Positions 8,879 to 17,886 of a DNA stretch of 64,000 bases are shown one piece after another. Under the pieces are notes generated by a model, which worked only from the letters and a program-made list of their open reading frames with translations, did not search any database and was not told the DNA's origin. The stretch's first letter is position 1. Each line of letters begins with the position of its first letter. The position numbers and the translations under genes were made by a program. The DNA is taken from NCBI GenBank assembly GCA_016714565.1, contig JADKDM010000009.1:62001-126000 (forward strand), given 5' to 3'. Origin of the DNA: Candidatus Villigracilis propinquus. GTDB lineage: Bacteria > Chloroflexota > Anaerolineae > Anaerolineales > Villigracilaceae.

Positions 8879-9822
8879 ATGACATTGAACAAACCGCCTT
8901 ACACCCTTGTTCTAACGCACGACATAGATCACATATCTTTAAGGAAGTATCCTGTCCTAAGCAATTTACCCTTGAATTTTTTAAGAGATGTGTATGGATT
9001 AATTTCTTAAGAATGCTCCGTGGAGATTTAAGACCTTGGCAATATCTTGAATCATTAAAATGGTGCTTTTTCTATCCTCTTATTAAGATGGGGCTATTCG
9101 AGGACCCTTGGGAAAAGTCAATGAATACTATGCTGAATATTGAAAAAAAGCACAGTGTTAGGTCTACGCTTTTTTTCATCCCATTTAAGGACAGGAATGG
9201 TCAAAATCAGCAGGGCACCCCGGCAAAAGGACGCGCCAGTAAATATGATGTCAGGGACTATAAAGATCTACTGAACTCTCTGGAAGAAAATGGGTGGGAA
9301 GTAGGTGTGCATGGAATCGATGCTCACATAAGCCCTGAAAGTGCAAAGGAAGAACTAGAAGTAATCCAATCGCTACTGCCGTTCAAGAAGAAATTTGGCA
9401 TTAGAATGCACTGGCTTTTCAAATCAGATAAACTGTGGAAAAACCTCAAGGCAGCCGGATATTTTTACGACTCAACCTTTGGCAGCAATGAGGAGGTTGG
9501 GTTTCCAGAGGGAAAAGATAAGCCCTTTACGATCGATGGCATTCACATAATTCCGTTAACAATACAGGATGTAGCGTTATTAGGCTATAAACACAAGAGT
9601 TGGTTTAAGGCAAATCCAAAAGCAATGAATCCATGGGCTAGAATCGAACAAATCCTTGACGATGCAAAAAAGAACAATTCGGTTGTTACAATCCTCTGGC
9701 ACAACAATGCATTTGGCGTTTATCACTACCACGAGGACCTATACGTAAGAATCCTAAATCAAGCCAAGCTGGATGGTGCGCGAATTTGTCGTTGCATAGA
9801 TGTATTAGACGCGCCATCATAA
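8879..9822 (+). pseudogene. Polysaccharide deacetylase family protein with one frameshift
   Basis: ATG 8879 reads MTLNKPPYTLVLTHDIDHIS, including the THD(V/I)D motif that binds metal and acts as base in carbohydrate esterase family 4. That frame stops at 9008-9010. The rest is in another frame from about 8998, reading FLRMLRGDLRPWQYLES, then HSVRSTLFFIPF, GWEVGVHGIDAH and TILWHNNAFG. Adding one base in the AA/TTT run at 9001-9005 restores one protein of about 314 residues. The intact part alone lacks the THDID motif and would be inactive. Family members remove N-acetyl groups from amino sugars. The break may be a sequence error. Confidence 0.75.
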
Positions 9823-9848
9823 ACTATTTGGAGAAAATGAACAAAAAA

Positions 9849-11114
9849 CTATGACTTGTAACTTTGTTGGGGGATATAGGACCTTAGGTCGGACAACAAC
9901 TTGGCGAATTCTTTGGAATTAACCGTTTCATTGTATTTTTCACTCCAAATTTGTCGGCTTCCAATTCGTTTTTGTCGCATTTCATTAGGATGATCAAAAA
10001 CCTTGAATAAAACTTCAGCAATATCATTAGGCGTTGGGTCAGGGGGTAATAAAAAACCATTCTTATCATTAACTATTTCCACATTACCGCCTACTGACGT
10101 GGCAATTACAGGGATACCACAGCTAATTGCCTCCATAATCGCTACTGAAGTTCCTTCAGAAGAGCTGACATTCACAAATATATCCACTGGGTTTTCAAGA
10201 TAAAATCTTATCAAATCATCCCGCGTTGTATAACCAGGAAAACATCCCCTAACATTAGCAGCAAAAGCGTTAGTCATTTTATCTATGTAAATCCTTCGAT
10301 TTGGGCCATCGCCGAAATGCACCCACTCAATATTAAGCGTAGTACGGATCCCTGCCGCCAAGGCAATTCCTTCTATTAGAAGTTCTATACGTTTTACAGA
10401 AGCAGTTGTAGAACAAGAAACAATCCGAAGTACGCCGTCCTCTGATGGGCGTGAAAGAGCGCCTGGGTCAGGCACTCCCATTAAAGAAACACCATACTTC
10501 CCCTTAAACTCAGGGTACCTATCATGAAAATATCTATCACCTTTCTCTGAGTCCGCCAATAAAGAATCCATAAAAGCAATAGCTTCTCTTCGACATGGCC
10601 ATGGCATGGATCGCTCCTCATAAATATCATAACCGTGCGCACGCGAAACTATGCGGATGTCCGGGCAATTTTCTTTTGCCATACCTACACCAGCCGGGAT
10701 TTCATCAAACCAAAAAGCATAAAACAAGACTTCCTTTTCAGAAACTTTCTCTCGCTGTAACCACCTTAATGTCCAATCTCGAGTCAGATAGGCGCCTGAT
10801 AAATACAAATATAATCTTCTAAAATATCGAAACGAAAGAGAGCGCGGGAAACGATCTTTGAAATCCTGATAAAAAGCCATAGACAATAATACTCGAAACC
10901 CTCTTACAACCCGTTGATATATTGACAAAAGATCAGATAAGCTCGTATCTACTTCCACACGCTCAGGTAATGGCAATAGGTTTCCGCGGGCATTGCGCGG
11001 CACATAAACTATTCGTTCAAACTCTTTTAAGAGAAACTCCATCTCCCCACCTAGAAAGTTTTGCTCTTCAATAAAGTCAAATGGGTAGGAAGCTGTAAAT
11101 ATAACAAGAATCAT
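9849..11114 (-). CDS. GT4-type glycosyltransferase
   Basis: 421 residues starting MILVIFTASYPFDFIEEQNF. Both GT-B halves are present. RAHGYDIYEE lies in the middle and VDIFVNVSSSEGTSVAIMEAISCGIPVIAT is the donor-site region with the conserved glutamates. It converges on the deacetylase gene with only 26 bases between and no obvious terminator. It is A+T-rich like the plus-strand island next to it. The nucleotidyltransferase gene upstream ends eight bases before its start, so they are probably cotranscribed. Confidence 0.85.
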   Translation of the reverse strand: MILVIFTASYPFDFIEEQNFLGGEMEFLLKEFERIVYVPRNARGNLLPLPERVEVDTSLSDLLSIYQRVVRGFRVLLSMAFYQDFKDRFPRSLSFRYFRRLYLYLSGAYLTRDWTLRWLQREKVSEKEVLFYAFWFDEIPAGVGMAKENCPDIRIVSRAHGYDIYEERSMPWPCRREAIAFMDSLLADSEKGDRYFHDRYPEFKGKYGVSLMGVPDPGALSRPSEDGVLRIVSCSTTASVKRIELLIEGIALAAGIRTTLNIEWVHFGDGPNRRIYIDKMTNAFAANVRGCFPGYTTRDDLIRFYLENPVDIFVNVSSSEGTSVAIMEAISCGIPVIATSVGGNVEIVNDKNGFLLPPDPTPNDIAEVLFKVFDHPNEMRQKRIGSRQIWSEKYNETVNSKEFAKLLSDLRSYIPQQSYKS

Positions 11115-11122
11115 AAATATCT

Positions 11123-11824
11123 CTACAGGAAATCATCGCGATGAGCGGCAAACTCTTCAATGGCGCGCTCGTAATCATCGTGCCTGCCAATGTCTAACCA
11201 GTAGCCATCAAAATTGAAGACGTTCACTTTTTTGCCATCCTGCATCAACTTGATGACCAGTTCAGGCAGGTCAAGGCGCTGGTCTTTTGGAATATATTTC
11301 AAAATTTCAGGCTCGAACAGGTAAATACCCATGCTCACAGAATAATGATACGTAGGCTTTTCAATATAATTGGCGACCCAATTATCTGAGTCCACATCGA
11401 GGACGCCGAGGTCGATCTTCACATCACGCTGATAACAGGCAATGGTTGCCAATGCACCGCGTTCGCGGTGATATTTCAACATTGCGGCGTAATCAATGGT
11501 GGTCAATAGGTCACCGTTCATCACAAGGAATGTCTCGTTCAAGTTTGGGACAAGAGCAATGGGACCAGCAGTCCCGAGCGGCAGCTCTTCACGGGAATAA
11601 TCCAGCTTTACGCCGAACTTACTTCCGTCACCACAATAGGCAATCAATAATTCAGCGAGATAACCGACAGCCAGAGTCAGGTCATCAAAGCCATGCCGCT
11701 GCAATTGACGAATCACAATTTCCAGAATCGGCATTTCACCAATGGGCATAAGCGGCTTGGGCAAAACGGTTGTATATGGAGCAAGGCGTGTGCCTTTGCC
11801 ACCTGCAAGAACAATGGCTCTCAT
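11123..11824 (-). CDS. Sugar-1-phosphate nucleotidyltransferase (NTP_transferase family)
   Basis: 233 residues from ATG 11824. It begins MRAIVLAGGKGTRLAPYT, the nucleotide-binding signature of sugar-phosphate nucleotidyltransferases, then VLPKPLMPIGEMPILE (the catalytic/sugar-phosphate site) and LPLGTAGPI. It is a bare catalytic domain without the left-handed helix or CBS domains of longer relatives. It follows a LegB-like dehydratase and an Rmd-like reductase in one operon, which suggests it supplies their NDP-sugar, for example a GDP- or dTDP-hexose. The nucleotide is not readable. The frame extends upstream into the previous gene, but the signature starts at this ATG. Confidence 0.85.
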   Translation of the reverse strand: MRAIVLAGGKGTRLAPYTTVLPKPLMPIGEMPILEIVIRQLQRHGFDDLTLAVGYLAELLIAYCGDGSKFGVKLDYSREELPLGTAGPIALVPNLNETFLVMNGDLLTTIDYAAMLKYHRERGALATIACYQRDVKIDLGVLDVDSDNWVANYIEKPTYHYSVSMGIYLFEPEILKYIPKDQRLDLPELVIKLMQDGKKVNVFNFDGYWLDIGRHDDYERAIEEFAAHRDDFL

Positions 11825-11828
11825 CTGG

Positions 11829-12818
11829 CTATACCGTGTATTGACCGGGTCGGTAGAGATCGATATGAGCGGAGATCCACTCAATGGTGGCACGCAGGCC
11901 CTCGTCAAGAGAGATGCGCGGTTCCCATCCGATCATGCGTTTTGCTTTTTCGTTTGATGCCCACAGCCTCATCACTTCACTTTTACCGGGGCGAATGCGC
12001 TGTGCATCCAACACAATCTTTGGATTTTTCCCGATGATGCCGCAAATCTTTTCCACAAGGTCACCAATGCGGATGGTGTTGTCGTTGCCCAAATTGATCT
12101 CTTCACCGGAAACATGCTCCGCCTCCGCAACACGCAAAAATCCATTTGCAGTATCTACCACAAATGTAAAATCGCGCGAAGGATCGAGACTGCCAAGTTT
12201 CACTTCATCGCTGGTCAACACCTGAGTAATGATCGTTGGAATCACTGCGCGGGTGGATTGACGCGGGCCATAGGTATTGAACGGGCGCAGCGTAACCACC
12301 GGCACTTCAAACGAACGATAAAAACTTTCAGCGATCTTATCCGCGCCGATCTTGCTGGCCGAATACGGCGACTGTCCCTGCAGCGGATGCGCCTCATCGA
12401 TCGGAACATACTGTGCCGTGCCATACACTTCGCTCGTGGATGTATGCACCACACGCCGCACGCCAAAATCACGCGCCGCCATCATCACATTCATCGTGCC
12501 CATCACATTTACATCGAACACCTCACGTGGATTGACATACGAATACGGAATGGCGATCAACGCGCCAAGATGAAACACGGTGTCCACACCTTTCACCGCG
12601 TTGCGCACCGCTTCCACATCGCGCAGGTCACCATGCATCACTTCAAGTTGTGAAAAAACATCGCTGGAAATCTGTTTCAGCATCCCGACATCATTACGCG
12701 AGTTATAGCGGACGAACGCGCGCACCTGCGCTCCTTCGCTCGCCAATCGTTCCACCAAATGACTGGCAATAAACCCGCCAGCACCTGTCACCAAAACTTT
12801 TTTACCGTTCCAAATCAT
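11829..12818 (-). CDS. NAD-dependent NDP-hexose 4,6-dehydratase, LegB-like
   Basis: About 329 residues. The Rossmann motif is VLVTGAGGFIASHL (residues 8-21). The segment RAFVRYNS, the block LIAIPYSY, TSTSEVYGTAQ and catalytic YSASK (SDR Tyr/Lys) closely resemble LegB-type dehydratases that act on NDP-GlcNAc. Product: NDP-4-keto-6-deoxy sugar. Start ATG 12818 overlaps the reductase stop as ATGA. Five bases downstream the nucleotidyltransferase starts. With the reductase, the trio forms a complete NDP-6-deoxyhexose route; a legionaminate role is possible but would need an aminotransferase, and the nearest candidate is 25 kb away. Confidence 0.82.
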   Translation of the reverse strand: MIWNGKKVLVTGAGGFIASHLVERLASEGAQVRAFVRYNSRNDVGMLKQISSDVFSQLEVMHGDLRDVEAVRNAVKGVDTVFHLGALIAIPYSYVNPREVFDVNVMGTMNVMMAARDFGVRRVVHTSTSEVYGTAQYVPIDEAHPLQGQSPYSASKIGADKIAESFYRSFEVPVVTLRPFNTYGPRQSTRAVIPTIITQVLTSDEVKLGSLDPSRDFTFVVDTANGFLRVAEAEHVSGEEINLGNDNTIRIGDLVEKICGIIGKNPKIVLDAQRIRPGKSEVMRLWASNEKAKRMIGWEPRISLDEGLRATIEWISAHIDLYRPGQYTV

Positions 12819-13741
12819 TTCGACTCCACTTCTGCAACGCGCACACGCCAATCATTCAACAGATCGGTCAACGACTGATGCAGCGATATCTTTGGACTCC
12901 AGCCCATGGCTTTGCGCAGCTTTTGATAACTGCCCACCTGCACAGGCACATCGTCCTTCTGAACTCGATCCGCATCCACCCTAGCCGACAATTGATTCGT
13001 CGACATGGACATCATCTCTCTCAGGCATTTGCGGATCGCTACACCGCGCTCCGAACAGACATTATAAATTTGACCAGGCTTCCCTTTTTGAGCGATCAAC
13101 TCAAAAGCACGGACAGCATCACGCACGTCCACAAAATCACGACGGGCATCCAAATTCCCGGTCACGATCTCGGTCTGGCCGCTTCGTTCCGCCAGCGCAA
13201 TCTGCCGCGCAAATGCAGAACAAGCCAAATCTGCCGGCTGGCCGGGTCCCAACAAATTGAACATGCGCACGATCATAACCGGCAAAGCGTACGAGTCATA
13301 ATAATACCGCAAGGCCGCCGCTTCCTGTGCCACCTTGCTGACCGCATAATCCGTTACCGGATGCAACTGCACCCGCTCGGAGATTGGCCGCTCACCGGAT
13401 TTTCGTCCATACACCGCGCTGGAACTTGCCGCCACGATCTTTGGGTGAAGGCCCGACTCAACAACCGCATCCAACAAAGCCAGCGTGCCGAGAAGGTTTA
13501 CCTTATAAAAGATCTCAGGCGCGGCAGATTTGATCACTCCAGCAAGGTGAATAATAACATCAGGCTTGCTCTCTGAAATGGCATGGGAAATCACGGCGCG
13601 GTCAGTCAAGTCGCCGACGAAGACATCTTTCATTCCAGATCGAACATCAAAGCCGTAGACCTGCCATCCCTGCCCAGCCAATCGCTGTTGAAGATGCTTG
13701 CCAACAAAACCCGAGATTCCGGTGATCAGCGCAACGGGCAT
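12815..13741 (-). CDS. NAD(P)-dependent 4-keto-6-deoxyhexose reductase/epimerase, Rmd-like SDR
   Basis: 308 residues of the extended short-chain dehydrogenase family. It has an N-terminal GISGFVGKHL, AASSSAVYG, catalytic YAVSK, and RMFNLLGPGQ followed by RRDFVDVRD, which are characteristic of GDP-6-deoxy-D-mannose reductase relatives. It probably reduces the 4-keto group made by the adjacent 4,6-dehydratase. The start is ATG 13741, three bases after the GT2 gene stop. The exact stereochemistry and the nucleotide are inferred only from the neighbours. Confidence 0.8.
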   Translation of the reverse strand: MPVALITGISGFVGKHLQQRLAGQGWQVYGFDVRSGMKDVFVGDLTDRAVISHAISESKPDVIIHLAGVIKSAAPEIFYKVNLLGTLALLDAVVESGLHPKIVAASSSAVYGRKSGERPISERVQLHPVTDYAVSKVAQEAAALRYYYDSYALPVMIVRMFNLLGPGQPADLACSAFARQIALAERSGQTEIVTGNLDARRDFVDVRDAVRAFELIAQKGKPGQIYNVCSERGVAIRKCLREMMSMSTNQLSARVDADRVQKDDVPVQVGSYQKLRKAMGWSPKISLHQSLTDLLNDWRVRVAEVESK

Positions 13742-13744
13742 GGA

Positions 13745-14644
13745 TTATCCCTGCCTAAGCTTTTTAATTCCGCTGAGAGTGCCACGCAAGGCATCCCTGT
13801 TATGCAGGTTAATCACGATCAACCCCAGCAGCGCCCAATAATAGAACGGCCAGCGGAACCAGTCACGAGCCCAGTTTTTTCGGAAAAGATAATTGTAATT
13901 GGTGACGGTCATCTCAGCCCAGCGCTGACGATCCAAACGATTGGTCGGGCTTTCATTATGCACCAGCCTGGCAGTCGCCTGATAACAGATTTTATACCCG
14001 GCATCCAAAGTCTGCTTGGAAATATCAACATCCTCCATCAGCCCATAGAGGGCAAGGGATTCGTCGAAGGCTGCCTTCTCAAACACCTCGCGCCGAAAAG
14101 CCATGCAACAGCCAGAAAGGCACTCAAAATATTTACTATATTCCAGAACAGGAAGGTGAGTTGGCATTCCTGAAAAACGAAATCTACCGTTACCGCTGCC
14201 AACCAAGCCAAAAAAACAACGGAAAAAGCCAAACACTACAAGTTCAAAACGGAGACGGAAGGTCAGCATCTGATTACCATATGGATTAACGACCTGTCCA
14301 CCAACAGCGCCAATTTTTCTGTTCATATCACTTGCAAAAACTTTTTCGGCTTCTGCAAGATAATTCGCATCTAATTCTACATCATCGTCAAAGAAGAAGA
14401 TCAAATCGCCCGTACTCTCACGAATACCATGATTGCGTTGCAATGTGAGTCCCGGCTGGGTGTGAAAATAGCGAACAGGAAAAGGAAAAGATATTGAATC
14501 AAGATACGTCTCAATTCGCTGTGTGTCAGACGAATCAACCACAATCAATTCATCTGGCAAACGGGTCTGCATCATTATTGAAGGCAGAGTCTTTTTAAAA
14601 TCTTCAAAACGGTTCCTCGTACAAATGATGACAGACAATCTCAT
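13745..14644 (-). CDS. Glycosyltransferase family 2
   Basis: About 299 residues from ATG 14644, starting MRLSVIICTRNRFEDF. The GT-A hallmarks are VVDSSD, the DXD-type run FFFDDDVELD near residue 90, and YGLMEDVDIS with the catalytic acid region of GT2. A short C-terminal hydrophobic segment (WPFYYWALLGLIVI) may anchor it. A TTG two codons upstream is open, but the ATG fits the N-terminal strand better. It is placed two bases after the upstream glycosyltransferase stop, so the group is one transcript. Donor unknown. Confidence 0.87.
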   Translation of the reverse strand: MRLSVIICTRNRFEDFKKTLPSIMMQTRLPDELIVVDSSDTQRIETYLDSISFPFPVRYFHTQPGLTLQRNHGIRESTGDLIFFFDDDVELDANYLAEAEKVFASDMNRKIGAVGGQVVNPYGNQMLTFRLRFELVVFGFFRCFFGLVGSGNGRFRFSGMPTHLPVLEYSKYFECLSGCCMAFRREVFEKAAFDESLALYGLMEDVDISKQTLDAGYKICYQATARLVHNESPTNRLDRQRWAEMTVTNYNYLFRKNWARDWFRWPFYYWALLGLIVINLHNRDALRGTLSGIKKLRQG

Positions 14645-14646
14645 TC

Positions 14647-15798
14647 TCAAAACCCCAACACTTTCTCGAAAATTTCCTTATGGCGAACGATAAAATTTTC
14701 CAGTGAAAATTTCTGTGCCTGCAGGCGGGCAGCTTGTGAATAATCATCCAAGCGGGAATACACTTGCAAAACAGCCTCAGCCATTTTATCTGGCGCTGGC
14801 AAATTGATGGTTTCCCAACTGTGCTCCACACGTACTTCAACACCTGCTTCTTGAACCAGTTCAGGAGTACCTCCATTACCTACATAAACTACCGGTAGTC
14901 CACATCCCAGAGCCTCGGATACCAGACCCGGACAGGGATCTGCATATTTGGTGTGGATTAGCATGTGCGCTTGCGAATACAATTGTGGTGCCTGCGCTTG
15001 TGTATATGTACCTGTAAACGTAACGTGATCTGTTATGCTCATTTCCTTCAAAGCACGGGTCACCCACTCATCAGATTCATAATACGGCCGCCACAATTTC
15101 CCCGTAACGATCAGACGAGCATTCGGCACATGTTTCAGCAAGGATTGAAGAGACTTAAAAGCCAACTCAAGGCGATATTTTTCATATTGATTTCCGCCAA
15201 GCAACAATGTCAATTCTTTTGGTTTTTCAACATTAACCTGGGGCGAAAAATGAACAGTATCAACAGGGTTATATACAATTTCATGCGGTACCTTTGGCGG
15301 CTGGATATATCTTTCTGCACTGCTCATACAAAAACGACTCTGATAAATAATGAAATCAGCGAAGCCTATCACCTTTTTTAACTCACTGTTTGATATCTCA
15401 TAATTGTTACCATTCCACGCAGGAAATGCCACACCATTCTGATTTACGATGATACTCAATCCTTTAAGCCTAGCCTCTGTAAGAATTTCCATCTGTAAAG
15501 GATGTCCAACACTGCTAACTGCGTAGAGCAAATTCGCTGACGGAAAGTTATGTGGAAAAGTTTCTGCAAGATAGGTCAGTTTGACAGAGCCACCGTGTGT
15601 AAACTCGCTTCGCAGAGCAGGAGGTTTTGGAAAATTGAAGGTCAGGTAAGCAACCGATGGATGTGCGCCACTCTTCATCAGCCGAAGAATCTGGAAACGG
15701 ATAGGTAGACTCAACATCACATCCCTCAAACGGAATACAAAGCGGGAAAATCGCGGAAATACTTTCTTAAAAAAATGCGGTAGCCTTTTCATAATCAT
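14647..15798 (-). CDS. GT4-type glycosyltransferase
   Basis: 383 residues. The N-terminal half is divergent and begins with a basic stretch. The C-terminal half is clear: LTLLLGGNQYEKYRLEL, RLIVTGKLWRP, LYSQAHMLIHTKYADPCPGLVSEALGCGLPVVYVGNGGTPEL. The donor-site glutamate is in the last segment. It resembles the neighbouring glycosyltransferase at 16907-17884 in the end of this segment (SEALGCGLP/VEALSCGLP), so the two may be paralogues. It lies in a run of four glycosyltransferase genes separated by 0-12 bases. Confidence 0.82.
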   Translation of the reverse strand: MIMKRLPHFFKKVFPRFSRFVFRLRDVMLSLPIRFQILRLMKSGAHPSVAYLTFNFPKPPALRSEFTHGGSVKLTYLAETFPHNFPSANLLYAVSSVGHPLQMEILTEARLKGLSIIVNQNGVAFPAWNGNNYEISNSELKKVIGFADFIIYQSRFCMSSAERYIQPPKVPHEIVYNPVDTVHFSPQVNVEKPKELTLLLGGNQYEKYRLELAFKSLQSLLKHVPNARLIVTGKLWRPYYESDEWVTRALKEMSITDHVTFTGTYTQAQAPQLYSQAHMLIHTKYADPCPGLVSEALGCGLPVVYVGNGGTPELVQEAGVEVRVEHSWETINLPAPDKMAEAVLQVYSRLDDYSQAARLQAQKFSLENFIVRHKEIFEKVLGF

Positions 15799-15809
15799 AC
15801 ACGCCGTGA

Positions 15810-16907
15810 CTAGGCGCTTTCAACAAAGCCCTTCATGAACTCGCCCCACAACAGAGTTTGCGAGTCGTAGGAATTTGCTTCAGCGGTAGATCGCGCGTTC
15901 TTCAAGATCGGCTGCAGAGAATCCGCACCCAGTCCATAAACCTGCAAGGCAAGCGTGGCCAGGTTTTCAAAATCTTCAACATCCGTCATCCACGCATTTT
16001 CACCATGTCTTACTAAATCCATTGCCTGCCCCACGCGCGTTGTGATCAACGGCACGCCGCTGGCCATGCTTTCAAGAATGGCCTTCGGTCCGCCCTCCTG
16101 TCGTGATGCCACCATGTACAGATCAAGTGCACTAAACATCCCTGAGACCTCGGGATAGTTTTGGTAATACGTATGTTTATACGGAACGCCCATTTCTTCC
16201 AATCCGCGTTTCACATAACCGCGTGAAGGGCCAGTCAGCAGCACATACAATTCTGGAATATCCTTCTTAAGCAAGCGAACCGCAGACAGGAAAACATCCG
16301 GCCCTTTGATCAGTTTGGGCTCAAGCCCTTCTGCCCAGCCTACACCATCCTTTTGAAAAGAACCAATCACAAACGCCGAGCGGGGAATCCCGAGCTTGTC
16401 GCGCATGATATTTTTTTGTTCGTCCGTCCTCAAAGGAAAGAAGTTTAAGTTAATGCCAATTGGGATCATGAACACCTTGGAAGGGTCTATGCCTGTTTCC
16501 AACGTTACATTCTTCATTTGCGTATGTGAAACCTGAATGCGCGTTATCCGATCATGGTGGACACACAACTTCTTATAAACATTATCAAGCAGTTCATCCC
16601 CTGTATTTGGCAGCCCGTGAAAATAGGAAAAACCGATCCGATGCGGCAGAAAGCGCATCCAATCGTCCTGAGTAAGAAAAAACTGGCTGGCAAAGAAAAT
16701 GGATTGAGGCGAAGCAGCATGTTTCCAATACGGTCTGGCCAGACGAACACCAAGCCGCCTTGTAATATTTGCAAGCTCGCGCATATCCCAATCCAACGAC
16801 CAGCCGGCATTATCCCCATACAAGATCAAATGGGAGTTTGGCCTCCAATTCCATGAAGCTACTCTGAGCGCCTGTTTCGCTACACGTTCCGCTAATTGAT
16901 TCATCAT
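15810..16907 (-). CDS. GT4-type glycosyltransferase
   Basis: 365 residues. The middle segment SHTQMKNVTLETGIDPSKV and FMIPIGINLNFFPL is the domain linker. FVIGSFQKDGVGWAEG and LIKGPDVFLSAV lead into the donor site MFSALDLYMVASRQEGGPKA with ILESMASGVPLITT. The start ATG 16907 overlaps the upstream stop as TAATG. It probably adds one residue of the repeat unit from the cytosolic side. Substrate unknown. Confidence 0.87.
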   Translation of the reverse strand: MMNQLAERVAKQALRVASWNWRPNSHLILYGDNAGWSLDWDMRELANITRRLGVRLARPYWKHAASPQSIFFASQFFLTQDDWMRFLPHRIGFSYFHGLPNTGDELLDNVYKKLCVHHDRITRIQVSHTQMKNVTLETGIDPSKVFMIPIGINLNFFPLRTDEQKNIMRDKLGIPRSAFVIGSFQKDGVGWAEGLEPKLIKGPDVFLSAVRLLKKDIPELYVLLTGPSRGYVKRGLEEMGVPYKHTYYQNYPEVSGMFSALDLYMVASRQEGGPKAILESMASGVPLITTRVGQAMDLVRHGENAWMTDVEDFENLATLALQVYGLGADSLQPILKNARSTAEANSYDSQTLLWGEFMKGFVESA

Positions 16908-17884
16908 TACAACAATTCCAAAACCTTCAAATACTTTTCGCTGACTTCCTGAATGGATGGATTGGAAATCCGCGACTGAAACGCATCATATGACTCAACT
17001 ATCTGATCCAGCAATTCGGGGATCTGCTCCGCCGATTCAAACCCCACCCCGGCCTGATTCACGATCTCAGGGTGGCCGCCACTTTGAAGATAGACAGCAG
17101 GAAGGCCACACGATAGCGCTTCGACCAGTGAATTGGAACAAGGGTCATTTTTACTGGCTGTAATATAAACATCATGCTCTCGCAATAAATCCGCCAAGCA
17201 GACTGAGTCAACCGGCGGAATGACACGAATATTCTTAAATGTAACTTTGCTGCGTCCAACAAATGTAAACTCGAACCGATGCCAATCCAAATGTTCATCC
17301 AACCATTGATAGGCAGACGCACCTTTATTGATATTATCCGACCAACTGGCAGCGATCAAACGCAACTTTCGATTGTTTGAAAAGGTTACCCTGCCTCGCG
17401 AATGGAAAATTTTCGGATCGGCGGCATTCAAGATCACAATCGGCTCTTGAAATTGCATACCAAGCTCCAAATGCTTTTCAAGACTGTAGCGGGATTGAAA
17501 AATGGTTTTATCCGCGATTTTTTGATTAACTGTAAAAATACCTCTATCAACGCCATCATCCCGTCCGCGATAAACATCCACTGGCCCATCCACTCGATGA
17601 ACATATAATACTGAATTGCGTTTCATCCGCAACAAGCGTTTTCCATTGAAGTTAAATGAATTAAACAAACAGGCCCGAGTTAAACGAGAGATCGTATTAT
17701 TTTCGATTTTCAAGTTACGCGCCTTTGCCTGTTCTACAAAAGCACGCAGGAATTGATGTCCTCCACCAGCCGGGGGCGGATCAAATTCGTGAAAGATGGA
17801 AAGATCAGCAGTGGAAAACCGACTACCCAACATGGAAAGCTCGGTTGACAGGAAATCCCACGCAGTTTTGATGCCAAGTTTCAT
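16907..17884 (-). CDS. GT4-type glycosyltransferase
   Basis: About 325 residues from ATG 17884 (MKLGIKTAWDF), two bases after the upstream TAA. A GTG at 17932 would add 16 residues overlapping that gene and is less likely. SIFHEFDPPPAGGGHQFL is the N-terminal glycine-rich loop. LRLIAASWSDNINKGASAY and DVYITASKNDPCSNSLVEAL with SCGLPAVYLQSGGHPEI form the C-terminal donor domain with its conserved glutamate. It belongs to the same glycosyltransferase run as its neighbours. Confidence 0.83.
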   Translation of the reverse strand: MKLGIKTAWDFLSTELSMLGSRFSTADLSIFHEFDPPPAGGGHQFLRAFVEQAKARNLKIENNTISRLTRACLFNSFNFNGKRLLRMKRNSVLYVHRVDGPVDVYRGRDDGVDRGIFTVNQKIADKTIFQSRYSLEKHLELGMQFQEPIVILNAADPKIFHSRGRVTFSNNRKLRLIAASWSDNINKGASAYQWLDEHLDWHRFEFTFVGRSKVTFKNIRVIPPVDSVCLADLLREHDVYITASKNDPCSNSLVEALSCGLPAVYLQSGGHPEIVNQAGVGFESAEQIPELLDQIVESYDAFQSRISNPSIQEVSEKYLKVLELL

Positions 17885-17886
17885 CT

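Noticed and set aside
12878..13576. Open frame of 232 codons on the plus strand, opposite the Rmd-like reductase
   Set aside because: The minus strand has all SDR motifs; the plus frame is rich in His and Arg without a pattern, typical of antisense reading.
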